This document shows, in pieces, positions 1-5,776 of a stretch of 8,080 nucleotides of DNA. Location: NCBI GenBank assembly GCA_002068715.1, contig MWAR01000639.1:1-8080 (forward strand), in the 5' to 3' direction. The stretch is from a bacterium ADurb.Bin374 (GTDB lineage Bacteria > Riflebacteria > Ozemobacteria > Ozemobacterales > Ozemobacteraceae). The notes below the pieces were generated by a model. It was given only the letters and a program-made list of their open reading frames with translations, had not been told where the DNA came from and did not search any database. Each line of letters starts with the position of its first letter. Within the stretch, counting starts at the first letter, position 1. The position numbers and the translations under genes were made by a program.

Positions 1-25
1 GAATCAATGAGTCCCCCTCAAAATA

Positions 26-60
26 CACCCCCATCGCCGGCCCCGCGGTGATGGGGGGTG
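26..60. repeat. GC-rich imperfect hairpin
   Basis: The arms CACCCCCATC (26-35) and its complement at 50-60 (one extra G) enclose a CG-rich middle that can extend the stem. The plus-strand exit has no T run. On the minus strand the hairpin is followed by TATTTTGA, so it could be a weak minus-strand terminator, or a plus-strand one for a gene ending left of the window. Direction and function are uncertain. Confidence 0.4.
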
Positions 61-71
61 CGCTTTCATCC

Positions 72-120
72 AAGAATGTTCTTCGCAGCGCATCCTGACC
101 GGATGTATCATCACGGATAC
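72..120 (+). promoter_or_regulatory. leader region with small dyads upstream of the TPR remnant
   Basis: Three small dyads lie in the 75 bases before the start at 146: AAGAA-TG-TTCTT (72-83), ATCC-TGACC-GGAT (92-104) and GTATC-N6-GATAC (105-120). They could be operator or leader-RNA elements. I see no convincing -35/-10 pair. Short dyads like these occur by chance, so this is only a pointer to the likely control region. Confidence 0.2.
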
Positions 121-145
121 GGCTTCAACCGTTCAGGAGGATCGT

Positions 146-400
146 ATGCAGAGAAGCAGAGGGAAACAGGTGATGGCTGGCATCATCACTTCTGCCCTGA
201 CCGTGGCCGACACGGGACCCGTTCAGGCTGAGTCCGTGGCGAAGCTTCTGAAGAAAGGAAGCGAGCTCGGCCGGCAGAAACGGGATGAGGAAGCTGCCGG
301 TATCTTCGAAACGGCTCTGAAGCTTGAATCCGCGAACACCCGGGTGTTTCGTGACTCCGAACAAGCCGTCGGTCCCTCCGCCGCACCGCCACGGCGCTGA
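146..400 (+). CDS. small exported protein with a single TPR-like motif, probably a remnant
   Basis: An 84-residue reading frame starts at ATG 146, with AGGAGG at 135-140 and five bases of spacing, which is near ideal. Residues 1-28 resemble a signal peptide: basic MQRSRGK, a hydrophobic stretch VMAGIITSALTVA, then VQA before ES. Residues 31-66 match one tetratricopeptide repeat (LLKKGSELG, then EEAAGIFETALKLE). TPR repeats form helical hairpins that bind other proteins and usually occur in arrays, so one repeat followed by a proline- and arginine-rich tail (GPSAAPPRR) suggests a truncated or decayed envelope TPR protein. No frame after residue 70 continues the repeat. No partner gene is visible. 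It may be a translated small protein rather than a dead gene; function unknown. Confidence 0.5.
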   Translation: MQRSRGKQVMAGIITSALTVADTGPVQAESVAKLLKKGSELGRQKRDEEAAGIFETALKLESANTRVFRDSEQAVGPSAAPPRR

Positions 401-475
401 CAGTCGCTCGGAGCGCTTCATGCCTTTATATGGTAATATTTATATTTTAGAATTTTTTTCATGAAGGGAGATCCC

Positions 476-679
476 ATGAAGAAGGTCACGATCACGTTCG
501 AAGGGAAACGGGCCGAGGAAATGGCCGGGAAGTTCTTTTCCTATCTCGTTGACGGAGGGCTTGAAGACACCGTCATCGATCATCTTTCCGACGCGACGAC
601 CGATGTCGGCATCGGGGAGTGCGACGCCGACAAACTCACCGTGCGCTTCGATTGCAAGCCTCGATGCCCGGGCGCGTAA
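476..679 (+). CDS. hypothetical small protein, 67 residues
   Basis: I do not recognise this family. The start at ATG 476 is preferred over the in-frame ATG at 461 because AAGGGAG (464-470) sits five bases before it and overlaps the upstream codon. The product starts MKKVTITFEG and reads as strand (VTITFEG), long helix (about residues 11-38, RAEEMAGKFFSYLVDGGLEDTVIDHL), then strand (KLTVRFDC, 53-60). That is a compact beta-alpha-beta-like soluble domain with no signal peptide or membrane segment. Cysteines lie at 49, 60 and 64, the last two as CKPRC. A very AT-rich stretch (424-460) precedes it in an otherwise GC-rich region and may hold its promoter, though no clear -35/-10 pair is visible. 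It converges on the terminator of the non-coding RNA. Confidence 0.55.
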   Translation: MKKVTITFEGKRAEEMAGKFFSYLVDGGLEDTVIDHLSDATTDVGIGECDADKLTVRFDCKPRCPGA

Positions 680-935
680 TCCGTCGCCTGATGATGTTCG
701 CCGCCTGCTGTGCCATCGCCCTTTCGCCGAAGCAGTGACCGTTATCGTCTCGGATGAAGGCGGTATTCCAAAAATCCGCCATCTCGAATGGGGGCGCCCC
801 TGACGTCGTCCTGCCATACCTCGTGATGCAGGCTGACAAGACATCCCACACCATCCCAGAGCACCTTGATCACAGCGGTAATCCAAGAGAAGGTTGGTGA
901 AGACGCCGAGTTCCCACAGAAAATGCGGAGGAAAC
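680..935. other. region without a convincing gene between the small gene and the RNA terminator
   Basis: Nothing here supports a gene. A plus-strand frame shifted from the 476-679 gene stays open to 803 (ending DEGGIPKIRHLEWGRP) but has no start signal of its own; it may be decayed coding sequence or chance. A minus-strand frame (937-440) has a TTG start inside the terminator U run and covers the better-supported plus gene, so it is rejected. A weak hairpin GGCGG-N12-CCGCC at 759-780 is the only structure seen. Confidence 0.3.
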
Positions 936-963
936 AAAAACGCCCCGCACTCAGTGCGGGGCG
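936..963 (-). terminator. intrinsic terminator ending the large non-coding RNA
   Basis: A perfect 10-bp GC-rich stem (941-950 with 954-963, loop TCA) is followed on the minus strand by TTTTTGTTT. The plus-strand exit is AAAAA, so only minus-strand transcription would stop here. No minus-strand protein gene ends nearby, which points to a non-coding transcript arriving from the right. Confidence 0.9.
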
Positions 964-1392
964 AAAAATGAGCTAAAAAGACTGAGTGACCTCATCAGAG
1001 ATCAGTGCGAACTGGCTTTCCCTACTGGAGATCAAATAGACCGACGATGGAAACGCAACGTTACCGCCACGTTTCATCCCTTCTTGTCGTTACCTGCTCT
1101 ATAGAGTTTTGGAATGGCTGCGCTATGACGCGCATTGATTACGCCAAGCCTCAGACGTTTCGACGTCCTCGAGGCCCTCGACACAGCCACAACACCCGCG
1201 GTTGCAAGTGTTAGACATCCTCTTGTGAGCTTCAGCCGACTTCAAGGTTTGATCATCGGTCGACACCGGCCGGACTGCCGGAATCTCCCTGGGTTTTGTC
1301 CCTTTCAGCGCCATCACCGTCGGACGGGACGACCGGGTTTTCAGGCCCGACGCTCTCCATCTGCAGGCTTTCTCAACCTCCTGACAGAGATA

Positions 1393-1643
1393 CCATCTTG
1401 GACGGCTCGCGGGTTTATTCCACCCCGCAGGCACTCCTAGGGTTGGGGCCTTCAGAGCATGACTCGTGATCGATATGGATACCGTTTTCCAGACCCTTGC
1501 TCCTTCATCGTTACCTGTCCTTCATGGTTTCCTTCCTGGTGTTGCCGGCGGCACCACCCGCCCGACCGAAGGGTCTTACCCACTTCGATCACATCACCAC
1601 CAGGCACCTCGCTGTCCGAAAACAGCCGGCTTCCATCTTGGAC
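1393..1643. repeat. dispersed direct repeats within the non-coding RNA
   Basis: CCATCTTGGAC occurs exactly at 1393-1403 and 1633-1643 (RNA sense GTCCAAGATGG), 240 bases apart. A second exact repeat, TCGTTACCTG, occurs at 1087-1096 and 1508-1517. The segment around each copy of the first repeat carries adjacent hairpins (1409-1428 and 1611-1626), which is compatible with a duplicated structural module. The flanks are otherwise not alike, so duplication is only suggested. Confidence 0.5.
1501..1534. repeat. 17-base tandem duplication inside the non-coding RNA
   Basis: TCCTTCATCGTTACCTG (1501-1517) is followed directly by TCCTTCATGGTTTCCTT (1518-1534), with 14 of 17 positions equal. In the RNA this gives two purine-rich ATGAAGGA segments. 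It may be a repeated loop or protein-binding module, or a simple slippage duplication. Confidence 0.7.
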
Positions 1644-2065
1644 TTGGGCCTATCCTGGAGCTTTACTCCCGATCACGCGCGCTTCGAGAACACTCGACGA
1701 TTTCACTCACCAAGGGCGAAGCAGCTCTCGTGGCCTTCTCTCCTTCAGGGTTTTGCTCGATCGACCGCCCTGGGTTCACCACCCCCTCATGCGGTTCGGA
1801 CCCGCTGCAGGGTTCTTCTGCGGACGACGATGGACATCCGGTGAGGGATGTCCTCCCCTCTTGAAGTTTTTGCCTTCTGACGTATGCTTTCGGTGAGGAC
1901 CTGTGGGATACCTGGGTTATTGTTTCCCCTTGGGTTTGGCACGAACGTCACCGAACGATAGAAAACCCGCTTCGGACACCCGTTTCAAGGACCGGCCGGA
2001 GCCCGAAAGTATACGCCTTGCGGCTACCAGTTCGCTTGTCAAAGAATCAGTCACTCAGTAAACCT

Positions 2066-2123
2066 AATATATTTAAAGATTCCCTACCTGTCAAATACTT
2101 TTTATCTTTTCTTGTCTCTTTTT
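2066..2123 (-). promoter_or_regulatory. strong sigma-70-type promoter with A-tract upstream element
   Basis: On the minus strand TTGACA (2094-2089), a 17-base spacer and TATATT (2071-2066) give a consensus -35 and a five-of-six -10 at optimal spacing. Upstream are three A runs in the minus sense (2123-2119, 2110-2107, 2103-2099), resembling the UP elements of rRNA-type promoters. Seven bases after the -10 lies position 2059, the first base of the RNA's closing helix. This is the best promoter match in the window. Confidence 0.88.
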
Positions 2124-2240
2124 GTGTCTCTCCGTTGGAGAACGTGTGATAGCCCCACTCTCTGGGAATACCACGCATTCATATCGCATCTGCAGCCATC
2201 CGCATGATCTGCCGGCTGGTTCTCGAAACGAAGTTCACAG

Positions 2241-2295
2241 ACGCTCATCACAAAGGGCACGGAGCCTTCGCACCCGTGCCCTTTGTGATGAGCGT
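2241..2295. repeat. perfect 22-bp inverted repeat downstream of typA
   Basis: The arm ACGCTCATCACAAAGGGCACGG, 22 bases at 2241-2262, is exactly complementary to 2274-2295, with an 11-base spacer. It begins 18 bases after the typA stop. No T run follows on the minus strand. On the plus strand the exit is ATCTTCTTTC, only mildly T-rich. It probably blocks or processes typA read-through into the RNA promoter, or is a dispersed hairpin element. The rest of the 2124-2313 gap shows no gene. Confidence 0.85.
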
Positions 2296-2313
2296 ATCTT
2301 CTTTCGAGGCTTC

Positions 2314-4140
2314 TCAGCCGCGGCGCTTGTAGTCGACCTCGCGCTTGCGGATGCGGACGGCGCCAGGCGTGACTTCCAGCCACTCATCGTCGGCGACGTA
2401 TTCGAGGGCCTGGTCGAGCGACATTCGTCGCGGCGGCGCGATGTGGGTCAATTCTTCCTTCGTCGAACTGCGAACGTTCGTGAGATGCTTCGCGCGCACG
2501 ATGTTCACATACATATCATTTGCTATAGGACGCTCCCCCACGACCAGCCCGACGTAGATGTCCTCGCCCGGTCCGTAGAACAGCGTGCCGCGCTCGACGA
2601 GCATTTCGATCGCGTATTGGGTCGAGGTGCCGGCTTCCATCGCGACCATGACGCCGACCCGTCGGCCTGCGATGTCGCCCCGGTAGGGCTCGTAGGCCTT
2701 GAAACACTGATTCATGACGCCGGTGCCGTTCGTGATCGTCAGCAGGGCCGACCGGAAGCCGAGCAGGCCTCGCGCGGGCGCGCTGAAGATGAGGCGCAGC
2801 GTGCCGTCGGGGAGTTTCTTCGAACTCTCCATGATCGCGCGACGCGGCCCAAGCACTTCCATGACGGCGCCGACGTAGTTTTCCGGAAGATCGATCGTGA
2901 GTTCTTCGATCGGCTCGAGCAGATTGCCGTTCTCGTCCTTCGTGATGATCGCCTGGGGTTTGGACACCTGCACCTCGTATCCCTCGCGACGCATCGTCTC
3001 GATGAGAATACCGAGATGAAGCTCGCCGCGGCCCGATACCTTCACGGTGTCGGGCGACTCGGTCGGCTCGACCTTCATCGCGACGTTCGTCTCGAGCTCC
3101 TTCATCAGACGGCTCTGGATCTGTCGGGCGGTGAGGAACTTCCCTTCGCGGCCGGCCAGCGGGCTCTGGTTGGGCGCGAACAGCATCGAGATGACCGGCT
3201 GGTCGATCGGAATGACGGGCAGCGCGTCGCCTTCGGGGGTGATCGAAATGGTGTCGCCGATCGACACGTTCGCCAGCCCCGCGACGGCGGCGATATCGCC
3301 GGCGCCGACCTCAGGCATCTCGATACGCCGCACTCCCTGGAAGCCATACAACTGGACGATTTTCGACGGCCGCGGAGTTTGGCCCTCGTGCAGCAGCCAG
3401 ACATCGGACTTCATCTTGAGGAACCCGTCGAACACGCGGCCGATCGCGATACGACCGACGTAGTCGTTGTAGTCGAGCGTCGTGACGAGCATCTTGCCGG
3501 GTTTTTCCTGTGAACCGGTCGGCGGCGGCACGAACTCGACGATGGCTTCGAGCAGCGGCCTGATGCTGTCTTTCGGATCATCGAGCTTCCGGCAGGCGTA
3601 TCCGGAGCGGCCCGACGCGAACAGCATCGGGTAGTCGAGGGCGTCATCCTCGACGCCGACGTCGATCAGCAGATCGAGCACCTCGTCGACGACTTCCTCG
3701 GGGCGGGCATCGGGCCGGTCGATCTTGTTGATGACGACGATCGGCTTGAGTCCGGCCGCCAGGGCCTTTTTCAGCACGAATCGGGTCTGGGGCATCGGGC
3801 CCTCGAACGCATCGACGACGAGGAGACACCCGTTGGCCATCTGCATGACACGCTCAACCTCGCCCCCGAAATCCACGTGCCCGGGGGTATCTATCAGGTT
3901 GATTTTCACGCCGTTGTAGTCGAGCGACATGTTCTTGGCGAGAATCGTGATCCCGCGCTCGCGCTCGAGATCGTTGCTGTCGAGGAACCGTTCGGCGATT
4001 TGCTGATTTTCGCGGAACAATCCGGACTGGCGAATCATGGCATCGACCAGGGTCGTTTTCCCGTGGTCGACATGCGCGATGATGGCGACATTGCGTATCA
4101 TCGACGGATCGTAACGCGACTGAAATTGTATGGTACTCAC
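2314..4140 (-). CDS. typA: translational GTPase TypA/BipA
   Basis: TypA is a ribosome-binding GTPase of the EF-G/EF-Tu family, active in the cytoplasm and linked in other bacteria to 50S assembly and growth under cold or stress. The 608-residue length is normal for the family. All G motifs are present: AHVDHGKT (22-29), RGITI (62-66), DTPGH (84-88), NKID (138-141) and SGR (176-178). The barrel domain, the EF-G-like domain (GRGELHLGILIETMRREGYE) and the TypA C-terminal domain (GRRVGVMVAMEAGTSTQYA, then the lysine/arginine-rich end) follow. The start used is GTG 4140, with GGAGG at 4152-4156 eleven bases upstream. An in-frame ATG at 4101 would give MIRNVAIIAHVDHGK, closer to other TypA proteins, but has no visible ribosome site. 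The gene stands alone, with its own upstream gap and a strong hairpin after its stop. Confidence 0.97.
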   Translation of the reverse strand: MSTIQFQSRYDPSMIRNVAIIAHVDHGKTTLVDAMIRQSGLFRENQQIAERFLDSNDLERERGITILAKNMSLDYNGVKINLIDTPGHVDFGGEVERVMQMANGCLLVVDAFEGPMPQTRFVLKKALAAGLKPIVVINKIDRPDARPEEVVDEVLDLLIDVGVEDDALDYPMLFASGRSGYACRKLDDPKDSIRPLLEAIVEFVPPPTGSQEKPGKMLVTTLDYNDYVGRIAIGRVFDGFLKMKSDVWLLHEGQTPRPSKIVQLYGFQGVRRIEMPEVGAGDIAAVAGLANVSIGDTISITPEGDALPVIPIDQPVISMLFAPNQSPLAGREGKFLTARQIQSRLMKELETNVAMKVEPTESPDTVKVSGRGELHLGILIETMRREGYEVQVSKPQAIITKDENGNLLEPIEELTIDLPENYVGAVMEVLGPRRAIMESSKKLPDGTLRLIFSAPARGLLGFRSALLTITNGTGVMNQCFKAYEPYRGDIAGRRVGVMVAMEAGTSTQYAIEMLVERGTLFYGPGEDIYVGLVVGERPIANDMYVNIVRAKHLTNVRSSTKEELTHIAPPRRMSLDQALEYVADDEWLEVTPGAVRIRKREVDYKRRG

Positions 4141-4192
4141 AAAATGAAAAACCTCCGACGGCTGCGACTGAAGCGTTGAAATGGAAGGATGC

Positions 4193-4221
4193 AGTCTACA
4201 TCAGGCCAATCCCCAATGCAA
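4193..4221 (-). promoter_or_regulatory. possible typA promoter
   Basis: On the minus strand TTGCAT (4221-4216), a 17-base spacer and TAGACT (4198-4193) match three and four of six consensus positions. Transcription would start near 4186, giving a leader of about 45 bases that contains the GGAGG site. It is the best placed candidate in the gap, but weak. Confidence 0.35.
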
Positions 4222-4254
4222 TAACGAACCGCAACAAAGAAATAACGCACCGCA
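4220..4254. repeat. short direct repeat upstream of typA
   Basis: AATAACGAACCGCA (4220-4233) and AATAACGCACCGCA (4241-4254) differ at one base and are 21 bases apart. The second copy runs into the CACAGAG inverted repeat, so both probably belong to one repeat element. The -35 of the candidate typA promoter overlaps the first copy. Confidence 0.6.
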
Positions 4255-4304
4255 GAGTCACAGAGCTTTTATGAGGAACGCCGTGTCTCTGTGTCTCCGT
4301 GGTG
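4248..4304. repeat. CACAGAG-type imperfect inverted repeat between pilT and typA
   Basis: CACCGCAGAGTCACAGAG (4248-4265) is complementary at 15 of 18 positions to 4287-4304, across a 21-base loop. Motifs of the ACCACGGAGACACAGAG type are, from memory, found as dispersed intergenic repeats in many unrelated bacterial genomes. It lies after the pilT stop and may also serve as a transcript end, although no T run follows. Confidence 0.6.
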
Positions 4305-4339
4305 AACGATCTTGAGAATTCAGTGATGAACCGACGCGG

Positions 4340-5764
4340 TCAGCGGGGTTTGTACTGTTCGAAGGCCTTCTTGTCGAAAGCGCGGCGATAGGCCTCTTCG
4401 GGCGCGATTTTCCGCGATTTCACGAGGTCCGTCAGGGCCTGATCCATTGTCTGCATGCCAACCTGCTTGCTGGTCTGCATGATCGAGGTGAGTTGGAACG
4501 TCTTGTTCTCGCGGATCAGGTTGGCGACGGCGGGCACGTTCACCAGGATCTCGAGCGCGCAGACGCGGCTCATGCCGTCGATCGTCGGAATGAGCTGCTG
4601 GGCTACGATCCCGACCAGCGCGTCGGCAAGCTGGGTGCGAATCTGGTCCTGTTGGTGCGCGGGGAAGACGTCGACGACGCGGTCCACCGACTGGGCGGCC
4701 GACGGTGTGTGCAACGTGGCGAAAACGAGGTGGCCGGTTTCGGCCGCCGTGACGGCGAGTGAGATCGTTTCGTAGTCGCGCATTTCGCCGACGAGAATGA
4801 CGTCGGGGTCTTCGCGGAGAGCCGATCGCAGGGCGGCGGCGAACGACTTGGTGTTCACGCCGATCTCACGCTGGTTCACGATGCACTGCTTGTGCTTGTG
4901 GACGAATTCGATCGGGTCCTCGATCGTCAGGATGTGGTCCTGCCGCTCGTCGTTGACCTGGTCGACCATCGCCGCAAGCGTCGTTGATTTTCCGGAGCCG
5001 GTCGGCCCGGTGACGAGAATCAGCCCTTTGTTGCGCCGCGCAAGGTCGGAAAGAATCGAAGGGAGCTTCAGATCGGCCACGGTCTTGATCTTCGATGGAA
5101 TGACGCGGAAGACGGCCCCGATGCCGAGGCGGTTGTTGAAGATATTACAGCGATAGCGGGAGACTTCCGGGAGTTCGTAGGAAATGTCGAGTTCGAGTTC
5201 GCGTTCGAAGCGATCGCGCTGGTCGTTGTTTAGAAACTCGAAGATCAGCCGCTTCGTGTCCTTGGTGGTGAGCGGCGGAAGGTCGGTGGGCCAGAGTTTG
5301 CCCTGGAGCCGCATCATCGGCGGCGAACCGACCGTGAGATGAAGATCCGATCCGTTCTTGTCGACGATCAGACGAAGCAGGTCGGTGATGGCATACTGCT
5401 CGCTATCCATCTGGGCGGCACGTCTTGGTCGATGCTCTTCCGACTGCGCCACTGGCGCGGCAGGCGCGGGCCGTGCCTGGGGAACGCCGGTCAGCGGGGG
5501 AACGCCGCTCGATGCCGGTATGCCTGTCGATGGCGATGCCGGAGGCCGTGGAACGCCGGTCGACGGGGGAATGCCCGGAGGACGGGGAATCCCGGCCGAC
5601 GAAGGCGCGCCGGGAGGAGACGGCGGGCGGGGCACGCCCGGCGACGATGGCGGCGAAACGGGCGCGGCCGGCGGCTGGGCCGGTGTGCCCGGCACCGAAG
5701 GAGGCTTCTGGGTGCCGTCACCGCTTCCGAAAAATTTGTTGAAGAAACTGTCGTTATCGCTCAT
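4340..5764 (-). CDS. pilT: type IV pilus retraction ATPase PilT with proline-rich N-terminal extension
   Basis: PilT is the hexameric cytoplasmic ATPase that depolymerises type IV pili to power retraction (twitching, DNA uptake, surface sensing). The catalytic core (about residues 123-474) is complete: Walker A GPTGSGKST (253-261), Asp box LTIEDPIEF (289-297), Walker B DPDVILVGEMRD with its glutamate (319-330), His box TGHLVFATLHT (343-353) and the PilT-type AVANLIRE (412-419), followed by a GMQTMDQAL segment. Residues 1-117 are an added low-complexity region rich in proline, with repeated G-[VI]-P-R-P-P units (43-95), probably disordered and perhaps a docking arm. That explains 474 residues against about 350-380 usually. 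The start is ATG 5764, 12 bases after the stop of the PilB-like gene, with GAGAG overlapping that stop as a modest ribosome site. The two genes therefore form an operon. PilU-type paralogy is possible, but the retraction motif favours PilT. Confidence 0.93.
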   Translation of the reverse strand: MSDNDSFFNKFFGSGDGTQKPPSVPGTPAQPPAAPVSPPSSPGVPRPPSPPGAPSSAGIPRPPGIPPSTGVPRPPASPSTGIPASSGVPPLTGVPQARPAPAAPVAQSEEHRPRRAAQMDSEQYAITDLLRLIVDKNGSDLHLTVGSPPMMRLQGKLWPTDLPPLTTKDTKRLIFEFLNNDQRDRFERELELDISYELPEVSRYRCNIFNNRLGIGAVFRVIPSKIKTVADLKLPSILSDLARRNKGLILVTGPTGSGKSTTLAAMVDQVNDERQDHILTIEDPIEFVHKHKQCIVNQREIGVNTKSFAAALRSALREDPDVILVGEMRDYETISLAVTAAETGHLVFATLHTPSAAQSVDRVVDVFPAHQQDQIRTQLADALVGIVAQQLIPTIDGMSRVCALEILVNVPAVANLIRENKTFQLTSIMQTSKQVGMQTMDQALTDLVKSRKIAPEEAYRRAFDKKAFEQYKPR

Positions 5765-5776
5765 GGTTTACAACTC

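Larger units (their letters stand above)
936..2059 (-). ncRNA. large structured non-coding RNA of about 1.1 kb, class not recognised
   Basis: This is an independent transcription unit: strong promoter at 2066-2123, predicted start near 2059 and intrinsic terminator at 936-963. No minus-strand frame of reasonable length has a usable start. The ends pair: ACTGAGTGAC at the predicted 5' end (2059-2050) is complementary to 990-981. Just inside, GCGAACTGG (2035-2027) pairs with 1015-1007. Between them are many hairpins (plus coordinates): 1119-1123/1130-1134, 1257-1260/1265-1268, 1318-1323/1347-1352, 1360-1367/1380-1388, 1409-1413/1424-1428, 1538-1546/1550-1558, 1571-1574/1578-1581, 1611-1615/1622-1626, 1684-1688/1693-1697, 1832-1839/1846-1853 and 1932-1937/1963-1968. 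Loops are rich in A and G, as in structured RNAs. I see no hallmarks of RNase P RNA, tmRNA, SRP RNA, rRNA or group II intron domain V, and no reverse transcriptase. It resembles in scale and style the large bacterial RNAs GOLLD, ROOL and OLE, but I cannot match it to any. Function unknown. Confidence 0.75.

Noticed and set aside
440..937. Minus-strand frame of 165 residues
   Set aside because: Its TTG start lies in the terminator U run, it has no ribosome site, and it covers the better-supported plus-strand gene at 476-679.
991..998. CTGATGAG on the minus strand as a hammerhead ribozyme core
   Set aside because: The required GAAA strand and the three-stem arrangement are missing; the motif lies in an internal loop between the two closing helices.
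1123..1434. Minus-strand frame of 103 residues inside the RNA
   Set aside because: The AGGAG motif directly abuts the GTG with no spacing, the composition is not protein-like, and the frame overlaps many hairpins.
1214..1853. Possible alternative pairing of GACATCC copies (1214-1220, 1833-1839) as an RNA switch
   Set aside because: Seven-base complementary pairs are expected many times by chance in 1.1 kb; the local 8-bp hairpin at 1832-1853 explains the sequence.
1459..1896. Plus-strand frames of 115-145 residues over the RNA
   Set aside because: Three overlapping frames are open at once, none has a ribosome site or recognisable domain, and they are antisense to a promoter-terminator-defined RNA.
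936..2059. Group II intron without its protein
   Set aside because: There is no reverse transcriptase, no GUGYG-type 5' end and no domain V-like hairpin, and the unit has its own promoter and terminator rather than sitting in an exon.
2122..3513. Plus-strand frame of 463 residues
   Set aside because: It is antisense to typA; the composition is rich in Arg, Asp and His, as expected for the opposite strand of a GC-rich gene.
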